From positions 24,780,800 to 24,844,799 of the forward strand of contig NC_079518.1 in assembly GCF_000801105.2 (NCBI RefSeq): a stretch of DNA of 64,000 bases, written 5' to 3'. A program made the position numbers and the translations under genes. Shown here piece after piece: positions 11,537-22,633 of the stretch. This DNA is from Raphanus sativus (lineage: Eukaryota; Streptophyta; Magnoliopsida; Brassicales; Brassicaceae). The first letter of the stretch is position 1; each line of letters opens with the position of its first letter. The notes beneath the pieces are model-generated. The model was not told the DNA's origin, ran no database searches, and worked only from the letters and a program-made list of their open reading frames with translations.

Positions 11537-12634
11537 TATAGATGTCAATTGGGCGGGCCGGGCGGGTTTGAACGTGTCCGAATGGGTTTTATTTTTTTGC
11601 TGGACATATTTGGTCGAAACCTAAATAGAACCATGTCCAAATGAGACCAAAACCAAATAAGACCATGATTTATTACATTTGTTGGGCTGTCCATGGGCCT
11701 ATACGACCACTTAATGTAAACAACACAATTTTTCAGTTTTAAAAAGTAAAATTCATACAAGTTCTAAACTTCATGTTCTAGACTTCATAAAAACACACAA
11801 GTTCACAAAAGATAAATTGCGTTTTCTATTTTGGCAAGAAATTGCGTTTTTCCGGTTTTTGCGAGAAATTGTATTTTCCGGTCTTGGCGGAAAATTGTGT
11901 TTTTCCAATTTTTGCGAGATTTATGTTTTCGGTTTTGGCGGGAAATTGTGTGTTTTCTGGTTTTACGGGAAATAGTATTTTTTGGTTTTTGCGGAAAATT
12001 GTGTTTCCAGTTTTAGCGAAAAATTATGTTTTTTTTTCTGGTTTTGGCAGGAAATTGCGTTTTTCCGGTTTTGGCGGGAAATTGAATTATTCAGTTTTGG
12101 TGGGAAATTGGGTTTTCGGTTTTGGTAGAAATTGATTTTTCCGGTTTTGGCGGGAAATTGTATTTTTCGGTTATGGCGAAAAATTTGGTTTTTACGGTTT
12201 TGGCGGGAAATTTGATTTTTTTTTATTTTAGCGGAAAATTGTATTTTTCGGTTTTGGCTGAAATTACGCTTTTCCGGTTTTGGCAGACAACTATATTTTT
12301 TCCGGCTTTGGCGGGAAATTATGTTTTTCAGTTTTGGCAGAAATTATGTTTTCCATAATAAAAATCACACATAAACAGTTATAAATCAAACCTTTAGGCT
12401 TCAGGAAAATGTCGAAAAAAATATTGAGTTTTTCCCAATTTGCTAAACCTAGACATTTTAGATTTTTGGACCGCCTATTGTCTAAATGGTTAAGTCCAGT
12501 ATTGTCCATGATATAATTGGGGTTGTCTATGTGGACAAAAATTTAGTTACAGACCAAAATAGACATGCCTATTTTAGACCATATCAATTTGGACACGGGC
12601 TGCCCATTTTTATCCCGTCCATTTGACATCTCTA
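11537..12634. mobile_element. Non-autonomous hAT-type DNA transposon with internal tandem repeats
   Basis: A 1,098-bp element bounded by a perfect 8-bp direct repeat TCTCGCAT at 11529-11536 and 12635-12642, the hAT target-site duplication size. The ends are imperfect inverted repeats: left TATAGATGTCAATTGGGCGG, right (reverse complement) TAGAGATGTCAAATGGACGG. The AGATGTCAA-type terminus with GGGC-rich subterminal sequence is common in plant hAT elements. No transposase is encoded; half of the element is a degenerate tandem array (separate entry). Confidence 0.85.
11817..12352. repeat. Degenerate minisatellite inside the hAT element
   Basis: About twenty imperfect copies of a roughly 25-30-base unit centred on CGGTTTTGGCGGGAAATTG followed by a T-rich run. 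Copies differ by point changes (for example GCGGAAAATT, GCGAGAAATT). The apparent Phe/Arg-rich open frames here are low-complexity products of the repeat, not genes. Confidence 0.85.
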
Positions 12635-12642
12635 TCTCGCAT

Positions 12643-13954
12643 GCTTTTTTTCGGTCTGCTTCACACCGTGCATATATTTATCTTTGTGGCTTCAAAAAGG
12701 TGGATCAAGGTCATTGGAACTAGAATCTTTTTCGAGACTCTTGGAAAAAATCGGGTCTCTACTCGCCGCTTAGATCCATGAACCGCCTCTCAATAACTTC
12801 AGTAAAGAGGCTTACATGAAGGCTTATCGTAGTGATCCCTTCCTCCTTTCAATACATGTGTGTCACCATTTTTGCTATATAAATTCCATCTTAAATAGTT
12901 TGTGTTTTACTTTCCCAAAATAGTATAATTTTTTTTGAAATTCTTTTAACAATTAACATTCTTTTTGTGTGACAGTCGAGTGTATAAATAATATTCTCAT
13001 AAAATTATGCAATTAATTACGAATAACTCTTTAATATATTATTTTGATTAACCTAAATTTATCACATGTTTATAGAAAGACCCAAACTAATTAAAAAAAA
13101 ATAGATGCATTTCATGGATAAATAATACTTTTGGATATTCAAATAAACCGAAAGAAAAAGTTATATCCATATCCAGGAACAATATAATTTAGTTTCTCAA
13201 AAAATAGGTAGATTAAACCTAAAACGTATGTCTCAGGTACTATTTAATAATTTTGCCATAGAAATATAATTTTGATCCGTAGAAAGTGAGAACATTTGCG
13301 CCCAAATATAACCAATTTGTAATATTTTTAAAGGTATTAGAAGTCAATTTGTGTCATATATGTATATAAGTCAGTTACAAAAAAAAAATATGTATATAAG
13401 TCGTAGAAGCTTCACAACTTTCAATTTAGTATTTGATGTGATTTGATTTTTAATGGAATTTCAGATGATTTTAATAAGTTGCAGAGATTTAGGTGATTTT
13501 TGTTAAACTACTCTAGAATATCACCTAAAACAATGGGATTTGAGTTTTATTTTTTTTAACTAAGAAACTCCACCCAAACACCCTAAAATCACCTCAAAAC
13601 TTTAAAATCCCACAACTTAAAATATTTTCAATAACAGTGGATTTCAGAGTACTTTACGAAATGTCAAGTTCAATAACAGTGGATTTTAAATGAGTTTTTA
13701 AAATTCATGTTTGAATAACAGTGAATTTCTCATTTTAATATAAATCACCTGAAACTCTCGGTTGAATACATTTCCCTTAGTTATTTTGGTGAATCCAACA
13801 AAGTGAGGTCATCAAAGTATAATGTCAAAGTTGAAGAGATGATGCATATAGGTTTATAAATACAGGTGATATTTGTAATATTAAAAGTTTTTTTTGAGAA
13901 ATAATATTCAAAAGTTAAGACAACACTCATCAGGCATTATGGTCGTGCATTTAT
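12643..13954. other. AT-rich spacer downstream of the MYB gene
   Basis: No coding sequence. About 13440-13790 contains recurring variants of a phrase like AATAACAGTGGATTT (near 13633, 13674 and 13725), suggesting a decayed short transposon or local duplications. Boundaries cannot be set. Confidence 0.4.
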
Positions 13955-15058
13955 TCATAGGCATACTTCTCCGAGCAAAGTAAAGTCATCAAAGTAAGTT
14001 TGGTTGTCCATAAAGCTGAGCCACTCGTCGAACTCTTCACTAGTAGGACTAGGCGTAGGCGAGTTTGATTCAACCAGCTGCGACCACAAATCAAATTCTC
14101 CGTTTGTTTCTTCAAATCCGCAAGGAATTTCCGGTTGAGAATGATCAAATGGTTGCAGTTCGGTTGCCTCTTGAGTCGCTCCGCCTGTATTGTGAAACCC
14201 GGTTAAGGTGTGAGTCTGAAGAAGCGAGTCTAGTGGTTGCACTGGCAATAACGTTTCGGTTGTTTGAAGAAACGCTGAGGTTATATCATCAAAGTCGTCA
14301 AGGTCGAGAAGGAGTTGGATCTCCTGGAGTTCATTAGCCTCATGAAGCTCTGGCTTTTTGTGCATATTTTTGCCGTGGAGATGAGACGAGGAAGGTGAGT
14401 CTTGGCTCTCATTATCCCTTGAATTTCCTTCTTCTTGGACGACGGCATAGTTCTTGTTTTGATTTGCTTCTGTGGTTCGATCTTGAGGGCAAGAGATGGA
14501 TGAATAAGAAGATGAGCGAGATGAGTTGGGAAAGAGTCGTTTCTTGAGATGAGTGTTCCACACGTTTTTTATCTCGTTGTCGGTTCTTCCTGGTAAATAG
14601 GACGCGATCTTTGACCACCTGATCAAATATATATATGTTAAATTAGTCTATATCGCAAAGCAAGAAAGATGGTAGCTAGCTAGGGATTCGTGTAGACAAA
14701 CTTGTTTCCAAGGGTTTGATGGAGGTGAATGATGGCACCTTCCTCCTCTTTGCTGAAGTTGCCTCGCTTCACGTCCGGTCTCAGATAGTTTATCCATCTC
14801 AGTCTACAACTCTTCCCACACCTCATCAATCCTATCATGCGTTTGATTATTATAACTTCTAACTGTTACTATATAGTATCACTGGAACATGCATGAATAT
14901 ATTGAGAGACTATACTGACCAGCAAGTTTGGGAAGAGATCTCCAGTTGTGATGGCCATGTTTCTGAATGAAAGTGATGAGAGTAAGATCTTCTTTTGGGC
15001 TCCATGGCCCTCTCTTTACTTTGCTCTGGTCACAGCATGGTGCTCTTCCTTTCCCCAT
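13955..15058 (-). CDS. MYB72: R2R3-MYB transcription factor, MYB72-like (MYB10/58/63/72 group)
   Basis: DNA-binding transcription factor of the nucleus. Three exons on the minus strand (15058-14920, 14831-14702, 14618-13955) give 310 residues with the standard two R2R3 introns. The start [10 protein letters not shown] is typical of plant R2R3-MYBs. R2 has the regularly spaced Trp residues ([15 protein letters not shown]), then [20 protein letters not shown], and R3 has [20 protein letters not shown] with VWNTHLKKR. The C-terminal half is Ser/Asn/Gln-rich and acidic with [10 protein letters not shown] near the end, an activation-type tail. The MYB domain is closest, from memory, to MYB72 (At1g56160), a root regulator of iron-deficiency response and induced systemic resistance; MYB58/63 act in lignin synthesis. 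Its position between VIR3 and receptor kinases supports MYB72. It appears intact. Confidence 0.88.
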
Positions 15059-15785
15059 TCTTAACGTCCCACTTTCGCAATATAATTACAATTAGTGTAT
15101 ATAATTGCTGTGTGTTATGACTTGGTTACCAGGAGTTTATATATGATCATAGATATAAACCCTACGTCAGATGTTATATTTTATGGGGTGTCCACGAGGG
15201 GCCCAACTACCATATTATTCACAACATATAAGAGCAGCCACGACGGAGGCTCACAACGAATCTTTAGCGATGAATCATAGATGTATTAGATTAGAATCAT
15301 ATTATTATAGTCAAATGTTCTAAGGATCAGTCTTTAAATAAGGAATTTAAGAATTCAATTATTAGCCGCGTGGCGTTTTGTCATTGGGTGGGTCGAAACA
15401 TGTGTTTCATTTAAAAAAAAAATAGATCTCATTCTCGACTGAAGCCAGCCGAGAAAAAAAAATTTGCTCTCAACGAGAAAAAAATAGATCTCATTCTCGG
15501 AATCATCTTCACGATACGCGTATACATGAACAATTGAAAAATGATTTAGTTGAAAATATTTGGAACAAATTTAGTGATGAAGATTAATAATTATTGTATC
15601 TTTATATTAATTTATGCAATAAATAAAAGTTTAAATTTCACATATCTAATAAAAATTAAATTTCACTTAAAAAAAATATTATTTTTATTCCTAAGAACTC
15701 CTATTTTCACTAGAGTCCTTAACTATTCAAAAAAAAAATTAAAATAACCATAAAGATTCCAAAAAAGAGTCAACCATTGTGGATG
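15059..15785. other. Promoter-side spacer of the MYB gene
   Basis: Upstream region of the MYB gene on its coding strand. It contains local repeats (two copies of AATAGATCTCATTCTCG near 15420 and 15486). No gene is seen. Confidence 0.4.
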
Positions 15786-16032
15786 AGCATCATTATTGCT
15801 AAATCCTTAACATTGGTCCTTAATATACATATATGTATATGTATATATTATATATGCGTATGTAATTGTTTGCTAAGGATTTTACGGAAACCGAAACCGT
15901 AAATTCCTTAATTAAGAAACTTTCGGTTTCGGTTTCCGTAAAGTCCTTAACAAACAATTACATACACATATATAACATATACATATACATGGATTAAGGA
16001 CCAATGCTAAGGACTTAGCAATAATGATGCTA
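15786..16032. repeat. Fold-back MITE / long palindrome
   Basis: Two arms of about 115 bases, 15786 to about 15905 and about 15920-16032, are near-perfect inverted repeats separated by a very short loop. They begin GCATCATTATTGCTAA and end with its complement, and share ACGGAAACCGAAACCG at the loop end. The transcript would fold into one long hairpin. No target-site duplication is clear, so the superfamily is unassigned. Confidence 0.8.
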
Positions 16033-16914
16033 TCACTCCATTCAATAAAATTATCTTATTAATCAACTTAAGGCACTTCATACGTACACAGAACCAAAGC
16101 ATGGAATTGAACGGTCATCCAAGTGATCATCGTGACCCTCTATTTTATAAATGTTTCTGATATTATTATTAAAACTATCAAAGTTATATTTTAGTGTTAT
16201 ATATTTTGTAACAGTTTAATATTATTGTTTAGGTTCTTATCACTTTATTAATATACAGTAATTATTTTTAGACATTTTACATTTTTATTAATTTTTATTA
16301 CATTTTCAAGTTCGACACAATTAATTCATAATTTGATCAAATAAATAATCTTCTTCAAAATATGATTTTGAAAATACATAGCTGTAGAAATAAAAATTTA
16401 AAACATGTTAACTACTTTATTTTTGTAGACAAATATTACTTACTTGACATATTTTTACCTGTTTTAAAGGTAAATAATAATTTATTTAAATGAAAGTATT
16501 TTTAAAATAAATAGGTTTTACGAATTTAATATAATTTCATATTTATTTGTATAATACTTTTATTTTAATATAATATAAACTATAATTATAAATTTATAAA
16601 AAATAACATATAATTTTCATTTTTCGTTTTATAATAAAATTTAGTTAATATTATATTACTAATTATGAAATCAAATAATGCATTATTTAATTAAATATTT
16701 ATAAGATTTTGTAAAATTTTGGTAGATTTTGTTTTCAACAGATTTAGTTATAACTAAAAATAAAAAATAAAATTTATTGTTTTATATTAGTATTCTTAAT
16801 AATTATTTTTGATGAAATATGAAATTTATTGATCAATGTAAAGAATAGGCATGTACAAGTAAAGAAAAAAGCCTAAAATTTTTCACAAGGGTAAAGTTTG
16901 TATTTTCCTATGTA
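16033..16914. other. AT-rich repeat-desert sequence
   Basis: Very AT-rich sequence without open frames of interest or recognisable repeat ends. Confidence 0.4.
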
Positions 16915-17172
16915 TTAAGCTAAAACTTCAAACCATGGTTCCATCAATCCGCTAAACTTATGATCTGCCTTGTAACAGAGAGACATACTCCTGTTGCGCA
17001 CTGCCTTATCAATGATCCGGACAACTTGATCCACCGTGCGGAAGCTATTCTGATGTCTCCACTCATTCCTTTCCTTTTGTATATGATAGATACTACTCTG
17101 AAATGCCATCTTTACCAGAATCCAGTCCAAGGTTGGGAGATTATTTCTGCTCATAAACTGCAATGAAGTCAT
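16915..17172 (-). pseudogene. LINE reverse-transcriptase C-terminal relic
   Basis: An 85-codon open stretch on the minus strand with the pattern LVKMAFQSSIYHIQKERNEW, then IDKAVRNRSMSL, typical of the zinc-binding tail (zf-RVT) of plant L1-type LINE polyproteins. No reverse transcriptase precedes it, so it is a short remnant. Confidence 0.65.
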
Positions 17173-17843
17173 TCAGTTTGGGTCTGTTATATTACTACTC
17201 AATCTGGTTGTAACCTAATCCCAAACTGTAAAAGATGATCTCAAATTTTAATAATTATTTTGTCATATTATATTTTATTATATTATGTAATTAATGAAAT
17301 GAACCTAGTATGAATATATATATAAGCAATGTATCAACATAATTTAAACTCTCACAGTCACAGTAATCGATAATAGTCTTTACTTTCGGTTTGTACGCAC
17401 ACGGTTTTGCCCTCACAACCTGGTTTAATGATGAGATGAGGCCGCCCCTCACTCCGCCCGCGCGGTTTCCCATTTTGGCTTGTAACCACTAAAATATTTT
17501 GCTCCTCTTTTCAAATTCTTACCTGTTACGGGTGTGACCGTTCGATATTACTACTCTCTACCCTTTTATCCTCCGAGTTCTTCCCCCGATCCGGGTTGGA
17601 GGAACCGCCTTCAGCCGCTCTTTCACTGGTAAGTGTCTGTTTATCTCACATGAGATGGATATGAAGAGTTCTCAAAAGTTTATATGCAATTACCCTAGCT
17701 TTGGAAGCATCCCTTCAAACTAGCGTTTGTTTCCAAGCTCTATCTTCTATCCCCCTTAAACCTTCAAGCACTATCTCATCTTTAATGAAAAGAAACCGTA
17801 CAATCCTCCCTTAGCATTCTTCCCCTCCGAGTCTGAAGCAACC
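17173..17843. other. Spacer and probable LINE 5' region
   Basis: No gene. The part just before 17844 may be the 5' leader of the internally deleted LINE that follows. Confidence 0.35.
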
Positions 17844-18779
17844 ATGGGTAGAAGACTTTCGTATGCTGAAAAAGACAAGGGTCTTGCTGTTCCTCCAGAA
17901 CCTCCAAGAACAGCTAGAATCAGGATCCCTGCTGTGGATAACTCTGAACTCATAAGGAAGCATTCTCTCACACTTGTAGGAAGAATGTGGTCTCTCATTC
18001 CCTTCTTTTTTGAACATTAGAAAGTTGAAACAAGTCCAATAGGTGCAGATTTGGGTCAAAGTTGCTTCCAATTCGAGTTTGATCAGAAAGAGACATTCTA
18101 AAGGTGTTAGAAAATGGATCCTACCATTTTTTCACTGGATGATATCCTGCAAAGATGGGAATCCTCAACTTCTCCCACCTATAGGACTGGGACCAGGAAC
18201 GCTATCTACCTGGATATGTTGGAACATATGGGTCTCCATGAATCATTTAATCTTCAAAAAGAATTTTTTTTTCTCTGGCGGAAACATTGGCGAAAGTGAT
18301 CCAGGAAGCTAGAGAATTGATTGTCTCCCAAAACCCCCCCCCTTTCCAAATCTAAATCAACAAAACTTAGCATCATCCATGATCTTTTCCCAGACCCTGA
18401 TCGAACATGCATGTACACAGATGCCGCTTGTAATCCGTTGACGAAATGTGCAGGCTTTGGTTGGATCATCGATGATGCATGATCATCCTCCTTTCACTCA
18501 GTGACCTCTTTCTTTGTGACGTCACTCCTTATTGCTGAAACTTCGGCGATGCAAAACGCCATGATCTATGCTCTCAACCGTGAGATTAAAGCTCTCTCGA
18601 TTTTCTCTGATTCACAAATTCTCATCAATTTAGTGAGGTCTAAAGAAAAACATTTAGAGATTGCAGAAATTTTCAACGATATTTACCTATTTTCCCTATA
18701 TTTATTGCTATCTAGTTTAAGTTTATCTTCAGATCAGTTAATCTTAGAGCTAACTAAACATGCTTTTTCTTTAATGTAA
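17844..18779 (+). pseudogene. Internally deleted LINE (DUF4283 start joined to RNase H tail)
   Basis: The frame starts MGRRLSYAEKDKGLAVPPEP and continues RIRIPAVDNSELIRKHSLTL, characteristic of the DUF4283 domain opening the first protein of Ta11-like LINEs. A stop (TAG at about 18018) and frameshifts follow. Conserved DUF4283 pieces (DLGQSCFQFEF, ILQRW) are then joined to ICWNIWVSMNHLIF from the end of the second protein, and to an RNase H-like segment: YTDAACNPLTKCAGFGWIID, then AETSAMQNAMIYA, then IFSDSQILINLV. The zinc knuckle, endonuclease and reverse transcriptase are missing, so this is a dead element. The ORF1 start and ORF2 end sit about 200 bases apart. Confidence 0.75.
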
Positions 18780-19019
18780 CAGATTTAATTGTATGAATTA
18801 AATCTGTTTCACAAAGAAAAAATCTAGTATGACCTTTAGTGGTACATAAAAGTTATACTTTTCGTTTAATAGAAAGATATATATGTACAAGTATTCTTGT
18901 GAACACTGCAAGATTAACTGATAGTGACTTGAAAAAATAAATATCAGTTTGAACATATTTTGTAGCCATAAAAATATTTTATTTCTTTACTTTTTATCAT
19001 CTTGAATATATTTTTATGC

Positions 19020-19328
19020 GGTGGAAGCCCTCTTGGCCCAATGGTTTGACTAAGAGTTCAATTGCTTCTACATCCGGAGGTTTGGGGTTCAAACCCCAGA
19101 AAATACAAAATTATACAGATTATGGAGAAACATGTTACAGGAGATCTTCAGTTTGGTGCATGGCGTACCATCGAACATGGATCTCATAGGACGTCTCAGA
19201 GTGGTGCAGTCATGCGTGTATTCTCACATGTTGGTAGAATTGTTGGCTGTAGAATTGTCTTTGTAATATTCTCATAGTTGTAATAGCATAATTAATCGAT
19301 AATAATCGATTCAGACGTTAAAAAAAAA
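19020..19328 (+). mobile_element. tRNA-derived SINE with A and B boxes
   Basis: A roughly 309-bp element flanked by near-identical repeats ATATTTTTATGC (19008-19019) and ATATTTTATGC (19329-19339), and ending in a poly-A run. The 5' part carries an RNA polymerase III A box (TGGCCCAATGG, 19034-19044) and B box (GGTTCAAACC, 19086-19095), the signature of a tRNA-derived SINE such as the Brassicaceae BoS families. The short open frame at 19062-19277 is not a gene. Confidence 0.85.
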
Positions 19329-19339
19329 ATATTTTATGC

Positions 19340-20445
19340 AAATAACATTTTCGAGTTTAGAATTTTGATCCGAGCAATTTAGTATTCTAAATTTGATAGT
19401 AGAGAAGAAAATACATGTTTGTGTATAAGTATAACAAGCATGTATACAAGACCACAAGGGCCATGCCACAAACAAAACGTACACCAATAGGAGAAATCAT
19501 CAATTTCGGATCCGTTATTTGTTGTTTATGATACGACACCTTTACTATTAAGAATTTAATTTAAATGCGAATTTTATAACATTTTTCTTCCACTTTCATA
19601 ATTTATTTTACTCTTTTCGTGGTATTTCTTTATAAATAGATTTATATGTCCACACTATTACTTATCCATAATAGTTATGCTACTACAAACATTATTGGTT
19701 TTTGATATAAAGGTTTTTTTTCCTAAAATCTGATTATTTATACTATTACAAAACTGTAACAAACATAAATAAAATTTCAATTAGCATCTACAACATAAAC
19801 ACCATATGAGATATCTCTCTAATAAACATCAACGAAACCTTTTTAAAATAAGATGAAGACAACTCTATATGATAAAATATACATTTTAGATTTTTCTAAT
19901 CTGGAATCTTAATTATTAAATTTCGATATCAATACTATTAATTCTTCAATATGTCCAATTGATATGGGGTTATGTCCAACTTAAAATTTCAACGATAAAT
20001 TGAAATATATATTAATATTATGGATGTAACCACCCTTTAACTTCCCCGCTTCTTCACTTTTTGTAACTGCTACTTTATTTTATTTAATCAAACAAAAACT
20101 AAAATTAAATAAACATGCAAATAGTGCAAGATACAAACATTACAAGAATCAAATTTTTGCTTCTATTCGTTACGGCCATATCTAATTTTTGAAATTTTGA
20201 AGACTTTTTTCTTAGTAATAATTTTTTTTTAAAAAGTTTACACAAATATAATTAAAGAAAACAGAAATATGAAATATGATTATAAATAAAGACACAAATA
20301 TAAAAAATAAATTAAATTCTTATAAAATATATAAACTAAAAATATATTCGTCCTCTGAAAGGACAGATCAAAATTTATTCAATATTATTAAAACAAAAAC
20401 ATAATCTATTGATATAGGTGTACTCTAATTATTTTAATATAATTA
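19340..20445. other. AT-rich spacer
   Basis: No gene or clear repeat termini. Poly-A/T rich sequence with scattered short open frames. Confidence 0.4.
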
Positions 20446-20605
20446 CTAGATTATGATCCGTCCTTAAAAAAGCGGGTATATTTTTTTGTTTTACATTTTT
20501 TTTTAAAAAATAATTTTATATTTGTGTTTTTATTTGTATAATATTTTTCTTAAATGATTAATAAGAGTTTTTAATAATTACATTCAAATAGTTGGACAAC
20601 AACTA

Positions 20606-21508
20606 TAGTGAAACCTCTATAAATTAATATTGTTGGGACTACACCAAAATTATAATTTTTTATTAATTTATAGAGATTATTAATTTATTGATATACTAAT
20701 TAAACCAAAAACTCAATTTGAGACTATCAAACATAGATTATTTATTTTGGAGGATCCCACCAGGATGGAATGACCATCATTTTGCGTGGATCTTATGGTA
20801 CATATGGAAAGCACGAAATAATAAAGTGTTTAGTAATTTGGATATTGATCCTTTAGAGACCCTTAAACTGGCAGAGAAGGAGGCATTATTATGGGACGAG
20901 GCACAAGCGAGTGTGACTCAGGAGTTAGACAGTACTAGCCTGTCAGATCCAGTGATACCCAATATACCCGGACGATGGTGCTTTACGGATGGCTCATGGA
21001 AAGAACATGACCAATTTTCAGGCCAAGGATGGTATAGCACACTGGAAGGTTTTGATGGACTTATGGGAGCAAGGAATACAAGAGCGGCTAGTTCGGCCCT
21101 ACACTCAGAAATAGAGTCCCTTATTTGGGCAATGGAATGTATGCGGAATCTAAGGCAGTTTTCAGTTACGTTTGCAACGGATTGTTCTCAGTTGGTGAAG
21201 ATGGTTTCGGAACCAGAAGAGTGGCCAGCCTTTGCAAGTTACCTAGAGGATATCTTCGTCCTGAAGAGAAGTTTCAACAGTTCAGAGCTCGTTCATATAC
21301 CACGAACAGAAAATAACAAGGCGGACAGTCTAGCACGCAGTGTAAGGAAGCAACCGTCTTTTGTCGTTCATATGGATGCAGAGCTACCAGTTTGGATAAC
21401 AGAGTCTATATGAGTCTGTTTGTTGCTGTCAAAAAAAAAAAAAAAAAAAAAATAGAGATGTTTAATGTATATTAATTTGTCGAGTATTAATTTAAAGAGA
21501 TTATACTG
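20606..21508. mobile_element. Emigrant-type (pogo-like) MITE interrupted by a LINE
   Basis: The left end TAGTGAAACCTCTATAAATT and the right end (reverse complement) CAGTATAATCTCTTTAAATT match the Emigrant consensus CAGTAAAACCTCTATAAATT (from memory), each next to a TA dinucleotide, the Tc1/mariner-type target. The interior is occupied by a LINE tail with poly-A (about 20700-21452). Confidence 0.7.
20700..21452 (+). mobile_element. 5'-truncated LINE with RNase H domain and poly-A tail
   Basis: The open stretch 20718-21413 encodes the end of a plant L1-type LINE polyprotein: WILWYIWKARNNKVFSN (end of the zf-RVT region), then an RNase H fold of the RVT_3 type with RWCFTDGSWKEHDQFSGQGW, HSEIESLIWAMECM, FATDCSQLVKMV and HIPRTENNKADSLAR. 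The acidic catalytic positions (Asp in FTDGSW, Glu in HSEIE, Asp in ATDCS, Asp in NKADSLA) are all present. A run of about 23 A follows at 21429-21452. Reverse transcriptase and endonuclease are absent, which is the usual result of incomplete reverse transcription. Confidence 0.82.
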
Positions 21509-22108
21509 TATATCAATAGATCATGTTCCTATTTTAATAGTATTGATTAAAATATCTTACTAATCATTTAAGAAAAATATTATACAAATAAAAATACAAA
21601 TATAATTAAAAATACAAATATAAAAATTAAAATTTTTAACAAATGTAAAACAAAAAATATACCCGCCCTTTTAAGGGCGGGTCAAAATCTAGTATGTTTA
21701 AAGTATGAGCTTAATTTGTTCAAATTCTTTATTTTTACTTTATAATCTTATACATAATTTAGTTTTATTCAAATGTTTGTTTGCTTTAAATATTATAGAT
21801 AATTAAATTAAATTTTATAAATATAATTGTAAGAAGACTAAAATATGATATTATGTCTATATAACCCACATCTGACTATTTATATTTTTTACATGTAGTT
21901 ATTAAAATTAAAATAAAATAACTTATTTTACTTGTTTTAGATTTTAAATTTTGTTTTAAAGGTTTATAATATTAATGAAGTATTGTTTCATTCAGCTTAC
22001 CTTGTACTTGATAAATATTTTACATATTTGATCAAATAAATCGCATAAAGCGTAATAAATAAACATTAACTATTATATGATTTATCATATAATCAAATAA
22101 TATAAATA

Positions 22109-22268
22109 TAGTAGAAACTCCATAAATTAATACTCAGTAAAATTTTAAACCTGATAAATTAAGAAATTTTACTGGTCTCGAATTGGAATACTATAGAATA
22201 AACATAATTTGAAAAAAAAATTATAATAAATATATGGTTCCAATATAAATATAAATCAACAATTTATG

Positions 22269-22301
<33 letters not shown>

Positions 22302-22633
22302 CAGTTTATTGTATAGTTTGATTTTACTCACATAAACCCTTTTTAACTTTAATAAAAAATCGAAATATATTGATTTTTACTTTGTCATTTTACACTTTAA
22401 AATATATTTACATTTACAGTACATATTTTGTATACACAAAATAACTGAATAACAACAATTTAAGTTTTGTATTTGTATATTTTAATAAATAGATATATCG
22501 TAAAACTAATTATTCTTCTTATTTTTACATAAGAACATACTTCAAAATATATAAATTTGAAAATATTTTTTTAATTAATAACTCTATAAATTAACAAAAT
22601 TAGAAAAGTCCCAAAATCTATAAAATTTTACTG
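22109..22633. mobile_element. Emigrant-type (pogo-like) MITE
   Basis: A 525-bp AT-rich element with left end TAGTAGAAACTCCATAAATT and right end (reverse complement) CAGTAAAATTTTATAGATTT, with TA on each side. It contains a pure AT dinucleotide run at about 22267-22301. No coding capacity. Size and ends match the Emigrant family. Confidence 0.65.
22267..22301. repeat. AT dinucleotide microsatellite
   Basis: Uninterrupted run of about sixteen AT units inside the Emigrant-like element. Confidence 0.9.

Larger units (their letters stand above)
20446..21692. mobile_element. Composite element with inverted Helitron-like ends on both sides
   Basis: The left edge CTAG (20446-20449), read on the minus strand, and the right edge CTAG (21689-21692), read on the plus strand, both look like Helitron 3' termini. 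Each has a GC-rich hairpin just inside: CCCGCCCTTTTAAGGGCGGG at about 21662-21681, and a degraded version at about 20457-20478. About 150 bases inside the two ends are inverted copies of one another (shared features: TTTTTTGTTTTACATTTTTT-like run, then CTTAAATGATTA). The flanking bases are A and T, as expected for Helitron insertion. An Emigrant MITE and a LINE tail lie inside. Confidence 0.65.

Noticed and set aside
11831..12358. Phe-rich open frames of 60-100 codons
   Set aside because: Low-complexity products of the tandem array in the hAT-type element.
19020..19105. Candidate tRNA gene
   Set aside because: A and B boxes are present but no tRNA fold with an anticodon arm was apparent, and the flanking duplications and poly-A show it is a SINE.
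22267..22301. AT run as a possible origin or regulatory site
   Set aside because: A simple microsatellite within a MITE; nothing else supports a function.
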